Shown piece by piece: positions 27,614-36,793 of a DNA stretch of 64,000 bases (within the stretch, counting starts at the first letter, position 1; each line of letters starts with the position of its first letter). The translations under genes were made by a program, and so were the position numbers. Below the pieces are notes generated by a model that did not search any database, had not been told where the DNA came from, and saw nothing but the letters and a program-made list of their open reading frames with translations. The stretch covers positions 248,001-312,000 of the forward strand of contig NZ_SBKN01000003.1 of assembly GCF_004122105.1 (NCBI RefSeq), read 5' to 3'. Source of the stretch: Flavobacterium stagni (GTDB taxonomy: Bacteria > Bacteroidota > Bacteroidia > Flavobacteriales > Flavobacteriaceae).

Positions 27614-28498
27614 TTAACGTAAGGTGAAACTTGTTTTTGAAACTAATTCCCCTTTGTCAAAAATGTTTACGAAATAAGAACCTTTTTCAAAGCTTTTACC
27701 AGGTAAATCTTGTGAAACATTGACTGTTTTGTTCTCGTATTTCACCTTCGCTTGGAAACTGTACGTTAGTGTTTGTGAACCGAAAGAAGCGGTTTCTTTA
27801 TCGCCCAACACGTTGTTTTTCGCGTCAATTACTTGAACATAGTACACTTTATCACCCGATTTCGCAACCGCATTTTCAGCAATCGTAAAACTGATTTTTA
27901 AAATGTCAGCACGGCTCGCTTTGTCCGTTTCAATTTGTTTTCCTGAACTACGTTGTTTGAACGCAGCCGTTTTTAAATTAAGAATCGATAGTTTGGAGGC
28001 TTTTTCTACAGTTTTAGTAAGCTCTTCATTTTGCCCCACTAAAACTTGGTTGTAGTTTTTCGAATCTTGTAATACGACTTTCGTACTGTCTAGATTCTTG
28101 TTCAGTTGTTGATTCTCGCCTTTCAAGACTTCCACTTCTTGCATCAACGATTTCATTTTCACTTCAAGCGATTTGTATTGCTCTTTGTACTTGCGCATCG
28201 CATTGGCATCGCCTTTAGCTTTTTCCAATTGTGCCATGAGTTGCACCACTTTTTCGCGCTCAGCAATTAATTCATCCGACATGGATGTGTTTTCTGCAAT
28301 TGCCGCATCGTACGTCGCTTTTAACTCTTGAAGATCTTTTAAAATGTTGTCTTTTTCCGTGGAAACTGCAGTTACTTTGGTTTCTAGCGTTTGCGTATCT
28401 GTAGTTAATTTAAAAATGTAGAATAAACTACCTAACAGTAACAAAGCCAGTACTAAAATAATAGCCTTTAAGGAAGAATTGTTTTTTTGATTTTCCAT
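27614..28498 (-). CDS. Membrane-anchored coiled-coil protein
   Basis: A 294-residue protein with one N-terminal transmembrane helix (about residues 10-29), a long coiled coil (about 35-170) rich in Glu, Lys and Leu, and a C-terminal beta-rich domain (about 195-294, containing YYVQVIDAKNNVLGD). It probably projects into the periplasm. The domain layout occurs in flavobacterial proteins of unknown function; I cannot assign a role. It has no operon partner. Confidence 0.78.
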   Translation of the reverse strand: MENQKNNSSLKAIILVLALLLLGSLFYIFKLTTDTQTLETKVTAVSTEKDNILKDLQELKATYDAAIAENTSMSDELIAEREKVVQLMAQLEKAKGDANAMRKYKEQYKSLEVKMKSLMQEVEVLKGENQQLNKNLDSTKVVLQDSKNYNQVLVGQNEELTKTVEKASKLSILNLKTAAFKQRSSGKQIETDKASRADILKISFTIAENAVAKSGDKVYYVQVIDAKNNVLGDKETASFGSQTLTYSFQAKVKYENKTVNVSQDLPGKSFEKGSYFVNIFDKGELVSKTSFTLR

Positions 28499-28592
28499 AA
28501 CAAAAGTATTTGTATTAAAGCAAATTTAATAATTATAATTTCTATAACGTCAGTTTTGGGAATTATATTATTTTTGACTGTTAACTTTTTTT

Positions 28593-29630
28593 ATGGAACA
28601 TCTTGTACGCTATACCCAATCCGAGTTGTCTAAAGTTACTAACCATCGAAGTGGTGAAGTAAAGTTTGGTGAAAAAATGCAACTAATTCCCGAAGGTGAA
28701 AATGTAGTAAACTTTCTTAAAAATTCAGAAGCCAAATTTGTCCTTTTCGGTATCCCTGAGGATATTGGAGTACGCGCAAACAACGGACGTGCAGGTGCAG
28801 CCACCGCTTGGGAAAGCGCCATAAAAAGTATCGCCAACATTCAGCACAACCGCTTTTGTAAAGGTTCTAACATTATTGTTTTAGGGACATTAGACACAGC
28901 CGCTTTTAATAGCGAAGCCGAAGGATTGGAATTCAACAGTACACCCGATCGCAAAAAGTTTAGCGAAATTGTATCCAAAATCGATAAAGAAGTCTCTCAT
29001 ATCATCAGTACCATTGTGAAATGTGGGAAAATTCCCTTGATAATCGGCGGCGGACATAACAACGCCTATGGCAATATCAAAGGAACGGCTTTGGCCAAAG
29101 GCAAACCCATTAATGCTGTCAATCTCGATGCACACTCTGATTTCCGAATCATGGAAGGCCGTCACAGTGGCAATGGATTTTCGTACGCCTTTGAAGAAGG
29201 TTTTTTGAAAAAGTATTTCATTTTTGGATTACACGAAAGTTATACATCCAAAAATGTCTTGGACCAATTGAAATCCCTGAAAGACAAAATCCAATACAAT
29301 ACCTATGACGCGATTAAAGTCCGGGGAGAAAAAGAATTCCGTTTAGAAATGCAAATTGCCTATGATTTCATAAAATCCGATGCCTATGGTATTGAAATCG
29401 ATATGGATGCGCTACCGCTTGTACCCAGTAGTGCCATGACCCCAAGTGGGTTTTCTGTTGAAGAGGTTCGGCAGTTTATCTATTTCTTTGGAAAACACTC
29501 CAATGCGGCTTATTTGCATATTTGTGAAGGCGCTCCTGCTTTGGATACAGAAACCAACAACCACATGGTAGGTAAATTAATCGGGTATCTTTTAACCGAT
29601 TTTATCAAAGCAAAAAACAGTTTAGACTAA
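28593..29630 (+). CDS. hutG: Formimidoylglutamase (arginase/ureohydrolase family)
   Basis: A 345-residue ureohydrolase. The binuclear manganese motifs are visible: GGGHNN (about residues 151-156), NLDAHSDFR (about 176-184) and EIDMDALP (about 268-275). The long N-terminal region is that of the Bacteroidota HutG group. It hydrolyses N-formimidoyl-L-glutamate to glutamate and formamide. The presence of hutI nearby supports the assignment over arginase or agmatinase. Confidence 0.88.
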   Translation: MEHLVRYTQSELSKVTNHRSGEVKFGEKMQLIPEGENVVNFLKNSEAKFVLFGIPEDIGVRANNGRAGAATAWESAIKSIANIQHNRFCKGSNIIVLGTLDTAAFNSEAEGLEFNSTPDRKKFSEIVSKIDKEVSHIISTIVKCGKIPLIIGGGHNNAYGNIKGTALAKGKPINAVNLDAHSDFRIMEGRHSGNGFSYAFEEGFLKKYFIFGLHESYTSKNVLDQLKSLKDKIQYNTYDAIKVRGEKEFRLEMQIAYDFIKSDAYGIEIDMDALPLVPSSAMTPSGFSVEEVRQFIYFFGKHSNAAYLHICEGAPALDTETNNHMVGKLIGYLLTDFIKAKNSLD

Positions 29631-29638
29631 AAAGCGGT

Positions 29639-29646
29639 TATCTTTG
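29639..29646 (+). promoter_or_regulatory. Bacteroidota -7 element upstream of the DEAD-box gene
   Basis: TATCTTTG matches TAnnTTTG and lies 33 bp upstream of the ATG at 29680, just after the hutG stop. This supports the 29680 start over an upstream in-frame start at 29644, which would sit inside the promoter. Confidence 0.5.
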
Positions 29647-29679
29647 CAGCCCATTTCACTACGAAATGGCGCCTATATT

Positions 29680-30939
29680 ATGACCTTTAACGACTTAAAA
29701 CTCATCCGAAATATACAGCAAGCGCTTGCTGAAGAAGGCTACGAAGCCCCAACTCCTATCCAACAACAAGCCATTCCCATTATCATGGAAGGCACGGATT
29801 TAGTGGGTTGTGCACAAACGGGTACCGGAAAAACAGCCGCCTTTGCTATTCCAATTATTCATCAAATTCACCCAATAGTAGGTTCGGCCAAGAAACGTAA
29901 AAGTATTCGTGCGCTAGTAATTACTCCTACCCGCGAATTGGCTATCCAAATTCAAGAGAGTTTTGAAACCTACGGCCGCTATACCAATATTGTGTCGACT
30001 GTAATTTATGGTGGCGTGAATCAAGTGCCTCAAGTGGACCAACTCAAACGCGGAGTTGATGTGTTAATTGCAACTCCCGGACGTTTATTGGATTTACACA
30101 AACAAGGTCATGTGAATTTGGATCATTTACACCATTTGGTATTGGATGAAGCCGATTTAATGCTGGACATGGGCTTTATCAATGATGTGAAGAAAATCAT
30201 CAAACTCACTCCCGATAACCGTCAAACGCTTTTATTTTCTGCTACTATGCCCCTGCCTATTCGCGAATTGGCGGAAAGTTTTTTGACAAAACCCCAATAT
30301 GTAACCGTGACTCCCGTAGCTTCAACCGCTGAAAAAATCAAGCAATGGGTGTACAAAGTCGAAAAAGAAGAAAAACGCAAGTTGTTGCTTCAAATCTTGA
30401 ATGAATATCCTGGAGAACAAATCTTAATTTTTACCCGAACCAAACACGGTGCCGATAACGTAGTGAAGTTTTTGAAAAAAAACAACTTCACTGCTGAAGC
30501 CATTCACGGCGATAAATCGCAATCGGCGCGTCAACGAGCATTAGACCATTTTAAAAACAAAGAAGTGCAATTACTTGCCGCAACGGATATTGCTGCCCGA
30601 GGAATTGACATCGAAAGCTTGCCGTTTGTAATTAATTTTGATATTCCAAATATTTCGGATACCTACGTGCACCGCATTGGCCGTACCGGTCGTGCAGGCA
30701 ATGAAGGTTTGGCTATTTCTTTATGTGGCAAAGACGAATGGACGTATTGGCAAGATATCGAGAAATTGATTCGCATGAAGATTAAAGTCATTGAAAACCA
30801 TGACTTTGGTTGGAAAGACACTGCAAATCAAGCACCTGCCGTTAAAGTTGACGGTACGCCTCAGAAGAAAGACTTCCGCAATAAGAAAAAAGGAAATGGC
30901 GGCAAGAAGTTTTTTGGCAATAAAAACAAAAAGAAATAA
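29680..30939 (+). CDS. DEAD-box ATP-dependent RNA helicase
   Basis: A 419-residue SF2 helicase starting MTFNDLKLIRNIQ. Visible motifs are the Q motif (PTPIQQQAIP), AQTGTGKTAAF (Walker A), PTRELAIQ, TPGRLLDL, VLDEADLML (DEAD), FSATM, a DIAARGIDI segment and HRIGRTGRAG. The C-terminus is Lys/Gly/Asn-rich, as in RhlE-like helicases. A role in RNA unwinding during ribosome assembly or cold adaptation is the family expectation. Its stop abuts that of the convergent kinase gene with no terminator between. Confidence 0.93.
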   Translation: MTFNDLKLIRNIQQALAEEGYEAPTPIQQQAIPIIMEGTDLVGCAQTGTGKTAAFAIPIIHQIHPIVGSAKKRKSIRALVITPTRELAIQIQESFETYGRYTNIVSTVIYGGVNQVPQVDQLKRGVDVLIATPGRLLDLHKQGHVNLDHLHHLVLDEADLMLDMGFINDVKKIIKLTPDNRQTLLFSATMPLPIRELAESFLTKPQYVTVTPVASTAEKIKQWVYKVEKEEKRKLLLQILNEYPGEQILIFTRTKHGADNVVKFLKKNNFTAEAIHGDKSQSARQRALDHFKNKEVQLLAATDIAARGIDIESLPFVINFDIPNISDTYVHRIGRTGRAGNEGLAISLCGKDEWTYWQDIEKLIRMKIKVIENHDFGWKDTANQAPAVKVDGTPQKKDFRNKKKGNGGKKFFGNKNKKK

Positions 30940-33123
30940 TTATTGCTCAATTAAATTACTGATTACTTGAAATAATTTGGAAGGTTCGAAAGGCTTGATG
31001 ATAATATCATTGATGCCCACAGAAATCGCTTGTTCCATAATCTCTTGTTTGTCAAAAGCCGTTAACGCAATAATGGGCGTTTGAATTCCTTTTTTACGAA
31101 TCAATTTGGTGGTTTCAAATCCGTTGATGATTGGCATGTTAATATCCATCAATACAATATCGTAATGCTCATTTTCTAAAGCATCAATTGCAGCATATCC
31201 ATCATCCAAAATGGTGCATTTGAAATGATTGGTTTCTAAGATTTTCTTGGTCACCACCTGGTTAATCTTATTGTCTTCCACGACCAAAATACGGTACACT
31301 TGCACCGTAGATAAATCCACATCAATGTTGTGAAGAATTTCGTTGCGTTTGGATTCATCGGCTTCAAAGCCCATGGTAAACGAAAACGTAGTCCCTTTAC
31401 CTAATTCACTTTCCAATTCGATGGTGCTGCCAAAGAGTTCGACCAATCGTTGTACAATCGACAAGCCCAATCCGGTTCCTTGGTAATCGCCTTCTTTACG
31501 TTCAATTTGTACAAACTTTTCAAATATTTTCTTTTGGTCTTCTGGTGCAATTCCGACACCGGTATCGGCAACCGCGAAGTGAATAAAATATTGCGATCCT
31601 TCGATACGGTCTAATTTAGCCGAAACTTTAACCGTTCCATCTTTGGTGAATTTAAGCGCATTACTCACCAAATTCATGAATACTTGAGAAAGGCGCAATT
31701 TATCCCCAATTAAAAACTCTGGAATGGCAGTATCCAACTCCGTTTGCAATTTGTTGTTGTTTTTAATCGCAATAAATTCCAAAGAGTCCACAATGGTGCT
31801 GATTTCATCAGGAATGTTGAAAATCATGTGCTCCAGCGTAATCTTATTCTCCTCGATTTTATTGATTTGCAACAAATCGTTGACCAAAGACAACAAATAA
31901 CGGGCAGAGAATTTTAAGGAATTCAGGTGCGGACTATGAGCCAACTCTTTATGTTCGTCCAAGATGATATTGGTGATCCCCACAACGCCATATAAGGGTG
32001 TACGCAACTCGTGACTGATCGTTGATACGAACTGGGTTTTCAGTTGTGAAGCTTCTTCTGCTTTTTCTTTCGCCAATTGCAATTCAGCATAGGCATCTTT
32101 TAATTCAGTGAAGGTCTTTTCGCGGAAAGCGTTGTTTTTGTATAATGAAAACAACAACAACAAAAGGATAAATAAAATGATGACAAATAGTAAGACAATC
32201 AACTTCGATTCCTTGAGGTATTTACTTTGTTTGGTTTTTTCCCCTTCTATCTTATCAATTTGCCGTTGGTATTCGTCTATTTCAATCTGACTCCCCGCTA
32301 TTTTTGCTTTTTTACTGCGATCATCGTTGTATACTTTTTCTTTGAGCTCTTTGTGAAGTGTTAAGTAGTGTAATGCTTTTTCAAATTGACCCTTTTTTTT
32401 GTAATGATCCGAAAAATCGTTATAAACATCAATTAAATAGGCGTCCAATAAATTGTCTTTGTTCTTTTCCCCTAATTCTATTGCTTTTTCATAATGAAAT
32501 TCTGCTTTTAAATACTGCCCCAAATGACTGTAATAAGAACCTAATAATGAATGGTAATGCAATTTAGGTTCGTCATCTTTTGAACGATTGACATCCGCTT
32601 CGGTCGACTTTAAAAAAACATATCCTTCTTGAAAGCGATTCGCACCAAAATAGGCTCCCGCTATACTGAGTTTGGCATACATTACTTCTACCCAATCGTT
32701 GATTTTTTCGGCATTGCGCAAACCTTCTTTGTAATACGGAATACTTTTTTGGAAATCATTTTTTCGGTACGAATACCAATTTCCTAAATTGTTATTCACC
32801 CAAATTTTGACCGAATCATTTTGTGATAACTTCGCGTGTTCTAGCGCTTTTTGATAGTACTTGAGGGCTTTATTTGGGTCATAAAACTCTTCAATGTTTA
32901 ATCCAATAAGATTGTACGCTTTGGACATTAACACATCGTTTTTTAGCGCATAGGCCTGACTTAAGGCTTTGTGTGAAAGTTGTAGCGACTTTTCCCCATC
33001 TAGATTATAAAAGGCGGTTCCCGCTTGTTGTAGCGATTGCTCAGCTGATTTCAAAGCAGGTTGCGCCAAAGCCAAAAATGACCCCAGTAACCATAATCCG
33101 CAAAACAATGTTTTCAACTTCAC
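30940..33123 (-). CDS. TPR-containing hybrid histidine kinase / response regulator
   Basis: A 727-residue protein. In order: signal peptide (1-20), tetratricopeptide repeats in the periplasm (about 30-280), one transmembrane helix (about 308-327), coiled coil, HisKA with H371 in SHELRTPL, HATPase (N box NLVSNALKFT; G boxes VADTGVGIAP and GTGLGLSIV) and a C-terminal receiver (about 610-727) with the acceptor aspartate in VLMDINMP. It is a hybrid kinase with its own receiver and no DNA-binding domain, so it must pass the signal to another protein. The stimulus is unknown. Confidence 0.92.
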   Translation of the reverse strand: MKLKTLFCGLWLLGSFLALAQPALKSAEQSLQQAGTAFYNLDGEKSLQLSHKALSQAYALKNDVLMSKAYNLIGLNIEEFYDPNKALKYYQKALEHAKLSQNDSVKIWVNNNLGNWYSYRKNDFQKSIPYYKEGLRNAEKINDWVEVMYAKLSIAGAYFGANRFQEGYVFLKSTEADVNRSKDDEPKLHYHSLLGSYYSHLGQYLKAEFHYEKAIELGEKNKDNLLDAYLIDVYNDFSDHYKKKGQFEKALHYLTLHKELKEKVYNDDRSKKAKIAGSQIEIDEYQRQIDKIEGEKTKQSKYLKESKLIVLLFVIILFILLLLLFSLYKNNAFREKTFTELKDAYAELQLAKEKAEEASQLKTQFVSTISHELRTPLYGVVGITNIILDEHKELAHSPHLNSLKFSARYLLSLVNDLLQINKIEENKITLEHMIFNIPDEISTIVDSLEFIAIKNNNKLQTELDTAIPEFLIGDKLRLSQVFMNLVSNALKFTKDGTVKVSAKLDRIEGSQYFIHFAVADTGVGIAPEDQKKIFEKFVQIERKEGDYQGTGLGLSIVQRLVELFGSTIELESELGKGTTFSFTMGFEADESKRNEILHNIDVDLSTVQVYRILVVEDNKINQVVTKKILETNHFKCTILDDGYAAIDALENEHYDIVLMDINMPIINGFETTKLIRKKGIQTPIIALTAFDKQEIMEQAISVGINDIIIKPFEPSKLFQVISNLIEQ

Positions 33124-33139
33124 TTTATACTAAAAAAAG

Positions 33140-33160
33140 AGTCCCAACACAATTGGGACT
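33140..33160 (-). terminator. Intrinsic terminator of ettA
   Basis: AGTCCCAA pairs with TTGGGACT around CACAA. On the minus strand the stem is followed by a T-run, placed just after the ettA stop. Confidence 0.82.
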
Positions 33161-33172
33161 CCTCAAAGATAT

Positions 33173-34867
33173 TTAATTTCTAATTAACTTTTTGTATTTA
33201 ATTCGGGTTGGTGTAATTTCTGTACCCAATCGTTTTCTTCTGTTTTCTTCGTAATCGGAAAATCCACCTTCAAAGAAATATACTTGAGAATCGCCTTCAA
33301 ACGCGAGAATGTGCGTACACACACGGTCTAAGAACCAACGGTCGTGGGAAATAATAACCGCACAGCCTGCAAAATTCTCTAAACCTTCTTCCAAAGCACG
33401 AAGGGTATTGATGTCCAAATCGTTCGTTGGCTCATCCAAAAGTAGTACGTTTCCTTCCTCTTTCAAGGTCATCGCCAAGTGTAAACGGTTGCGCTCACCT
33501 CCGGATAATGTATTAACCTTTTTGTTTTGGTCACTTCCTCCAAAATTGAAACGCGACAAATAGGCTCTCGAATTCACCTGACGGCCACCCATCATTATCA
33601 ATTCCTGTCCGTCACAGAAGTTTTCCCAAATCGATTTGTTCGGATCAATGTTGGAGTGCGTCTGATCCACATACGCAATCTTCACCGTATCACCAATAGC
33701 AAACTCTCCCCCATCCGGTTGCTGTTCGCCCATAATCATTTTGAAAATGGTGGATTTACCGGCACCGTTCGGACCGATAATGCCCACAATACCTGCCTGT
33801 GGCAAAGTGAAGTTCAAATCTTCATACAATATTTTATCACCAAAAGCTTTTGAAACATGGTTAGCATTGATCACATTCGTTCCTAAACGGGGCCCGTTCG
33901 GAATGTAGATCTCCAATTTCTCTTCCAAGGCTTTTTGATCTTCGTTCAATAACTTATCGTAGTTCTGTAAACGTGCTTTTTGTTTGGTTTGGCGACCTTT
34001 GGCTCCTTGTCGAACCCAGTCCAACTCGCGCTCTAAGGTCTTGCGACGCTTCGAGGCCACTTTTTCTTCTTGGTCCAAACGCTTTCCTTTTTGATCCAAC
34101 CAGGACGAATAATTTCCTTTCCACGGAATTCCTTCCCCACGGTCCAATTCCAAAATCCATCCGGCTACATTATCCAAGAAATAACGGTCGTGGGTAACAG
34201 CAATCACCGTACCCGCATATTGTTGTAAATGTTGCTCCAACCACAATACTGACTCGGCATCCAAGTGGTTGGTCGGCTCGTCCAATAACAAGACATCAGG
34301 CTGTTGCAATAACAAACGACACAAAGCCACGCGACGTTTTTCTCCTCCCGACAATACACTTATCGGTGTATCTGCCTCTGGAGTGCGCAACGCATCCATG
34401 GCAATTTCTAGTTTGGTATCCAATTCCCAAGCACCCACTGCATCGATTTTATCTTGTAGTTCGGCTTGACGGTCCATGAGTTTTTGCATCTTATCCGCAT
34501 CCTCATAAACTTCGGGTAACCCAAACATATCGTTGATTTTGTTGAACTCATCCAATACGGCTACAATCTCAGCCACACCTTCGCGTACGACTTCAATCAC
34601 CGTTTTGGTCTCATCCAATTGTGGTTCTTGTTCCAAATACCCTACGGTATACCCCGGAGCAAACACCACATCCCCTTGGTAGTTCTTTTCTACCCCAGCA
34701 ATGATTTTTAAAAGGGTCGACTTACCCGAACCGTTTAAACCCAAGATACCAATCTTTGCGCCATAGAAAAAGCTCAAATAGATATCTTTTAATACTTGTT
34801 TATTCGTGCTGGAGTAAACTTTGTTTACCCGTGACATGGAAAATATGACTTTCTTATCGTCTGACAT
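33173..34867 (-). CDS. ettA: Energy-dependent translational throttle protein EttA (ABC-F)
   Basis: A 564-residue cytoplasmic ABC-F protein with two ATPase domains. The first has GLNGSGKST, LSGGEKRRVAL and LLLDEPTNHLD; the second has GPNGAGKST, LSGGERNRLHL and LLLDEPTNDLD. The linker between them carries the arm and P-site tRNA interaction motif region (WVRQGAKGRQTKQKAR). EttA binds the ribosomal E site and gates the first elongation step according to the ATP/ADP ratio. No membrane domain is present. Length and motif order are standard. Confidence 0.94.
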   Translation of the reverse strand: MSDDKKVIFSMSRVNKVYSSTNKQVLKDIYLSFFYGAKIGILGLNGSGKSTLLKIIAGVEKNYQGDVVFAPGYTVGYLEQEPQLDETKTVIEVVREGVAEIVAVLDEFNKINDMFGLPEVYEDADKMQKLMDRQAELQDKIDAVGAWELDTKLEIAMDALRTPEADTPISVLSGGEKRRVALCRLLLQQPDVLLLDEPTNHLDAESVLWLEQHLQQYAGTVIAVTHDRYFLDNVAGWILELDRGEGIPWKGNYSSWLDQKGKRLDQEEKVASKRRKTLERELDWVRQGAKGRQTKQKARLQNYDKLLNEDQKALEEKLEIYIPNGPRLGTNVINANHVSKAFGDKILYEDLNFTLPQAGIVGIIGPNGAGKSTIFKMIMGEQQPDGGEFAIGDTVKIAYVDQTHSNIDPNKSIWENFCDGQELIMMGGRQVNSRAYLSRFNFGGSDQNKKVNTLSGGERNRLHLAMTLKEEGNVLLLDEPTNDLDINTLRALEEGLENFAGCAVIISHDRWFLDRVCTHILAFEGDSQVYFFEGGFSDYEENRRKRLGTEITPTRIKYKKLIRN

Positions 34868-34872
34868 ACGAG

Positions 34873-34910
34873 TTTAGAATTTAGATTTTAGAATTTAGAT
34901 TTTAGATTTT
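34873..34910. repeat. Short tandem word repeat (TTTAGAATTTAGATTT)
   Basis: Degenerate tandem copies of 'tttagaat' and 'ttagattt' lie directly upstream of ettA. The same word recurs at 42254-42277 upstream of the helicase gene. Confidence 0.7.
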
Positions 34911-34990
34911 GATCAGTTGACGTTATCTATTGCGATTTGGAATTTTATTATTGGAATTTAAAATTTATAATAACCCAATTCAAAATAACA

Positions 34991-35167
34991 TTACACTCTT
35001 CCTTTCAACGAATTAAACACCCAGGCATTGGCTAAAAATCCGACGCCTACAGCGCCAAAGCCCCAACCGGCAATATCATTGTAGCGAAAAGCGCCTAATC
35101 CAATTAACAACAATCCCATGATAATCATGATCGTGGTGGCCCATGCCAATACTGTATTTTTATTCAT
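34991..35167 (-). CDS. Small membrane protein, CAL67264-type
   Basis: A 58-residue protein from ATG 35167 (MNKNTVLAWATT) with two transmembrane helices joined by RYNDIAGWG. I recognise it as the short flavobacterial membrane family sometimes labelled CAL67264; its function is unknown. The longer upstream in-frame start is not supported by family length. Confidence 0.68.
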   Translation of the reverse strand: MNKNTVLAWATTIMIIMGLLLIGLGAFRYNDIAGWGFGAVGVGFLANAWVFNSLKGRV

Positions 35168-35214
35168 CGTACTGTTTTTAGAGTTAATTAAAATTGGATT
35201 GCAAATATCGTAAA

Positions 35215-35742
35215 TCAATCGATATTTTTCATGCTTTTCATGATTTGTTTGATGAGATAAAACAAAATACTACCTACGCCATTTACACCAATATCTTTCC
35301 AATCTTCAGCGGAAAATGCAATCAAAGGTTCACCGACTACCGCATTCTGAAAGAGCTCGTTGATAATTCCAATACCATTGAATAGAAAGAGTATACCAAT
35401 TCCTGACACACGGACTTTCTGCCAACACAGTAGCAAACAATCCAAATAGAGACAAAAGGTGAAGGCAAAAAGCGCATGTTCCATAATGTTATACCCTGCA
35501 ATACCTTCCAAATAATACGGCACCCAGTGATTCCGGACCATGATGATAAAAATCGGCAAGCTTAGTAATGCCCCATTGCTGTAGCGGTAATAGCTTTGCT
35601 CCGTATACAACTTTTGGGCGTTGAGTAGTTCAAAGGCCAACCAAAATACCGCGATGTAAAAAGGTAGAGTGTTCAGCGGACTGTAAAAAGCAACTCCGAG
35701 TAAGGCAATAAATAGCAATCGGTAGTAGCCCAGCTGTTTCAT
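35215..35742 (-). CDS. Hypothetical polytopic membrane protein, weakly VanZ-like
   Basis: A 175-residue protein with about five transmembrane helices. The C-terminal part (ELFQN followed by FSAEDWKDIGVNGVGS) resembles the VanZ pattern of a Glu/Gln-containing helix end followed by an Asp-rich loop and Asn-Gly. This is only a motif-level resemblance. The ATG overlaps the holA stop by 1 bp (TAATG), so it is translationally coupled to holA. Confidence 0.6.
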   Translation of the reverse strand: MKQLGYYRLLFIALLGVAFYSPLNTLPFYIAVFWLAFELLNAQKLYTEQSYYRYSNGALLSLPIFIIMVRNHWVPYYLEGIAGYNIMEHALFAFTFCLYLDCLLLCWQKVRVSGIGILFLFNGIGIINELFQNAVVGEPLIAFSAEDWKDIGVNGVGSILFYLIKQIMKSMKNID

Positions 35743-36746
35743 TAGTTAAAAATAGTCACCAAAAGTTCTTTCAATAAATCACCTTGCGACATATTGTTCG
35801 CGCCTACTCCTTTGCTCTTCGCATCCACATCGCGCAATTTGGCCACTACTGCCGATACTTTCTTCATGGGAAAGTTACGAGCCGCCAATTCGTAGTCTTT
35901 GACAAAAAACGGACTCACGCGTAAGGTTTTCGCAACGTTGCCCTGACTCTTGTCTTTTAACCCATGGTATTGCAACAATTGGGTGAAAAAGGAAAATACC
36001 ATCGCTGTGGTCACCACTATCGGATTGTCTTTCGGATTTTGTGCAAAGTAATCGGCGATGCGATAGGCTTTCAATTGATTGCGTTCGCCAATGGCAGTGC
36101 GCAATTCGAAATTGTTATAATCTTTACTGATTCCAATATTCACTTCGATATCTTTGGCCGTAACGGTATGCCCTTTCGGGAATATGATTTTGAGCTTGTC
36201 CAATTCATTACTGATCCGACTCAAGTCATTTCCCAAGAACTCCACCAACATGGCAGCAGCCTTGGGTTCGATCCCTAAGCCCTTTCCTTGAATAACGCGG
36301 GTAATCCATGTCGCGACCTGATTTTCATAAAGTTTTTTACTCTCAAAAACCAACCCGTTTTTCTCCAATACTTTGGTCACTTTCTTGCGTTTATCCAAAG
36401 TTTTATATTTGTACGCCATGACCAATACCGTTGTGGGCTGCGGATTCTCTGCGTAGGCATCCAATTTATCAATATGGCGCGACAATTCTTGCGCCTCACG
36501 AACAATCACCACTTGACGCTCTGCCATCATCGGATAACGTTTGGCATGGCCTATCACATCTTCAACCGTAACATCCCGGCCATACAGCACCATTTGATTG
36601 AACCCTTTCTCGTCTTCTGATAAAAGGTTGTTTTCAATATATTCCGTAATGATGTCAATGTAATAGGGTTCGTCGCCCATCAAAAAATAAATGGGTTTGA
36701 TGTTTCCTGCCTTGATATCGTTGACGATTTTTACCGCTTCATCCAT
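35742..36746 (-). CDS. holA: DNA polymerase III subunit delta
   Basis: A 334-residue clamp-loader subunit. The N-terminal domain has the family pattern YFLMGDEPYYIDIITEYIE (about residues 20-38) and MMAERQVVIVREAQEL. The middle has LVEFLGNDLSRISNELDKL, and the C-terminal collar domain ends GDLLKELLVTIFN. Delta opens the sliding clamp during loading. It has its own upstream region, divergent from the HsdR-like gene. Confidence 0.92.
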   Translation of the reverse strand: MDEAVKIVNDIKAGNIKPIYFLMGDEPYYIDIITEYIENNLLSEDEKGFNQMVLYGRDVTVEDVIGHAKRYPMMAERQVVIVREAQELSRHIDKLDAYAENPQPTTVLVMAYKYKTLDKRKKVTKVLEKNGLVFESKKLYENQVATWITRVIQGKGLGIEPKAAAMLVEFLGNDLSRISNELDKLKIIFPKGHTVTAKDIEVNIGISKDYNNFELRTAIGERNQLKAYRIADYFAQNPKDNPIVVTTAMVFSFFTQLLQYHGLKDKSQGNVAKTLRVSPFFVKDYELAARNFPMKKVSAVVAKLRDVDAKSKGVGANNMSQGDLLKELLVTIFN

Positions 36747-36759
36747 AGTGTATTCGCAA

Positions 36760-36789
36760 TTGGTAGCTACTAAAAATTGACTATTTTTG
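36760..36789 (+). promoter_or_regulatory. Strong Bacteroidota promoter placed for a leaderless transcript
   Basis: TTG (36760-36762), a 19-bp spacer and TATTTTTG (36782-36789) match the Bacteroidota consensus closely. The ATG at 36794 is only 4 bp after the -7 element, so transcription is expected to begin at or next to the start codon. Confidence 0.6.
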
Positions 36790-36793
36790 CGCC

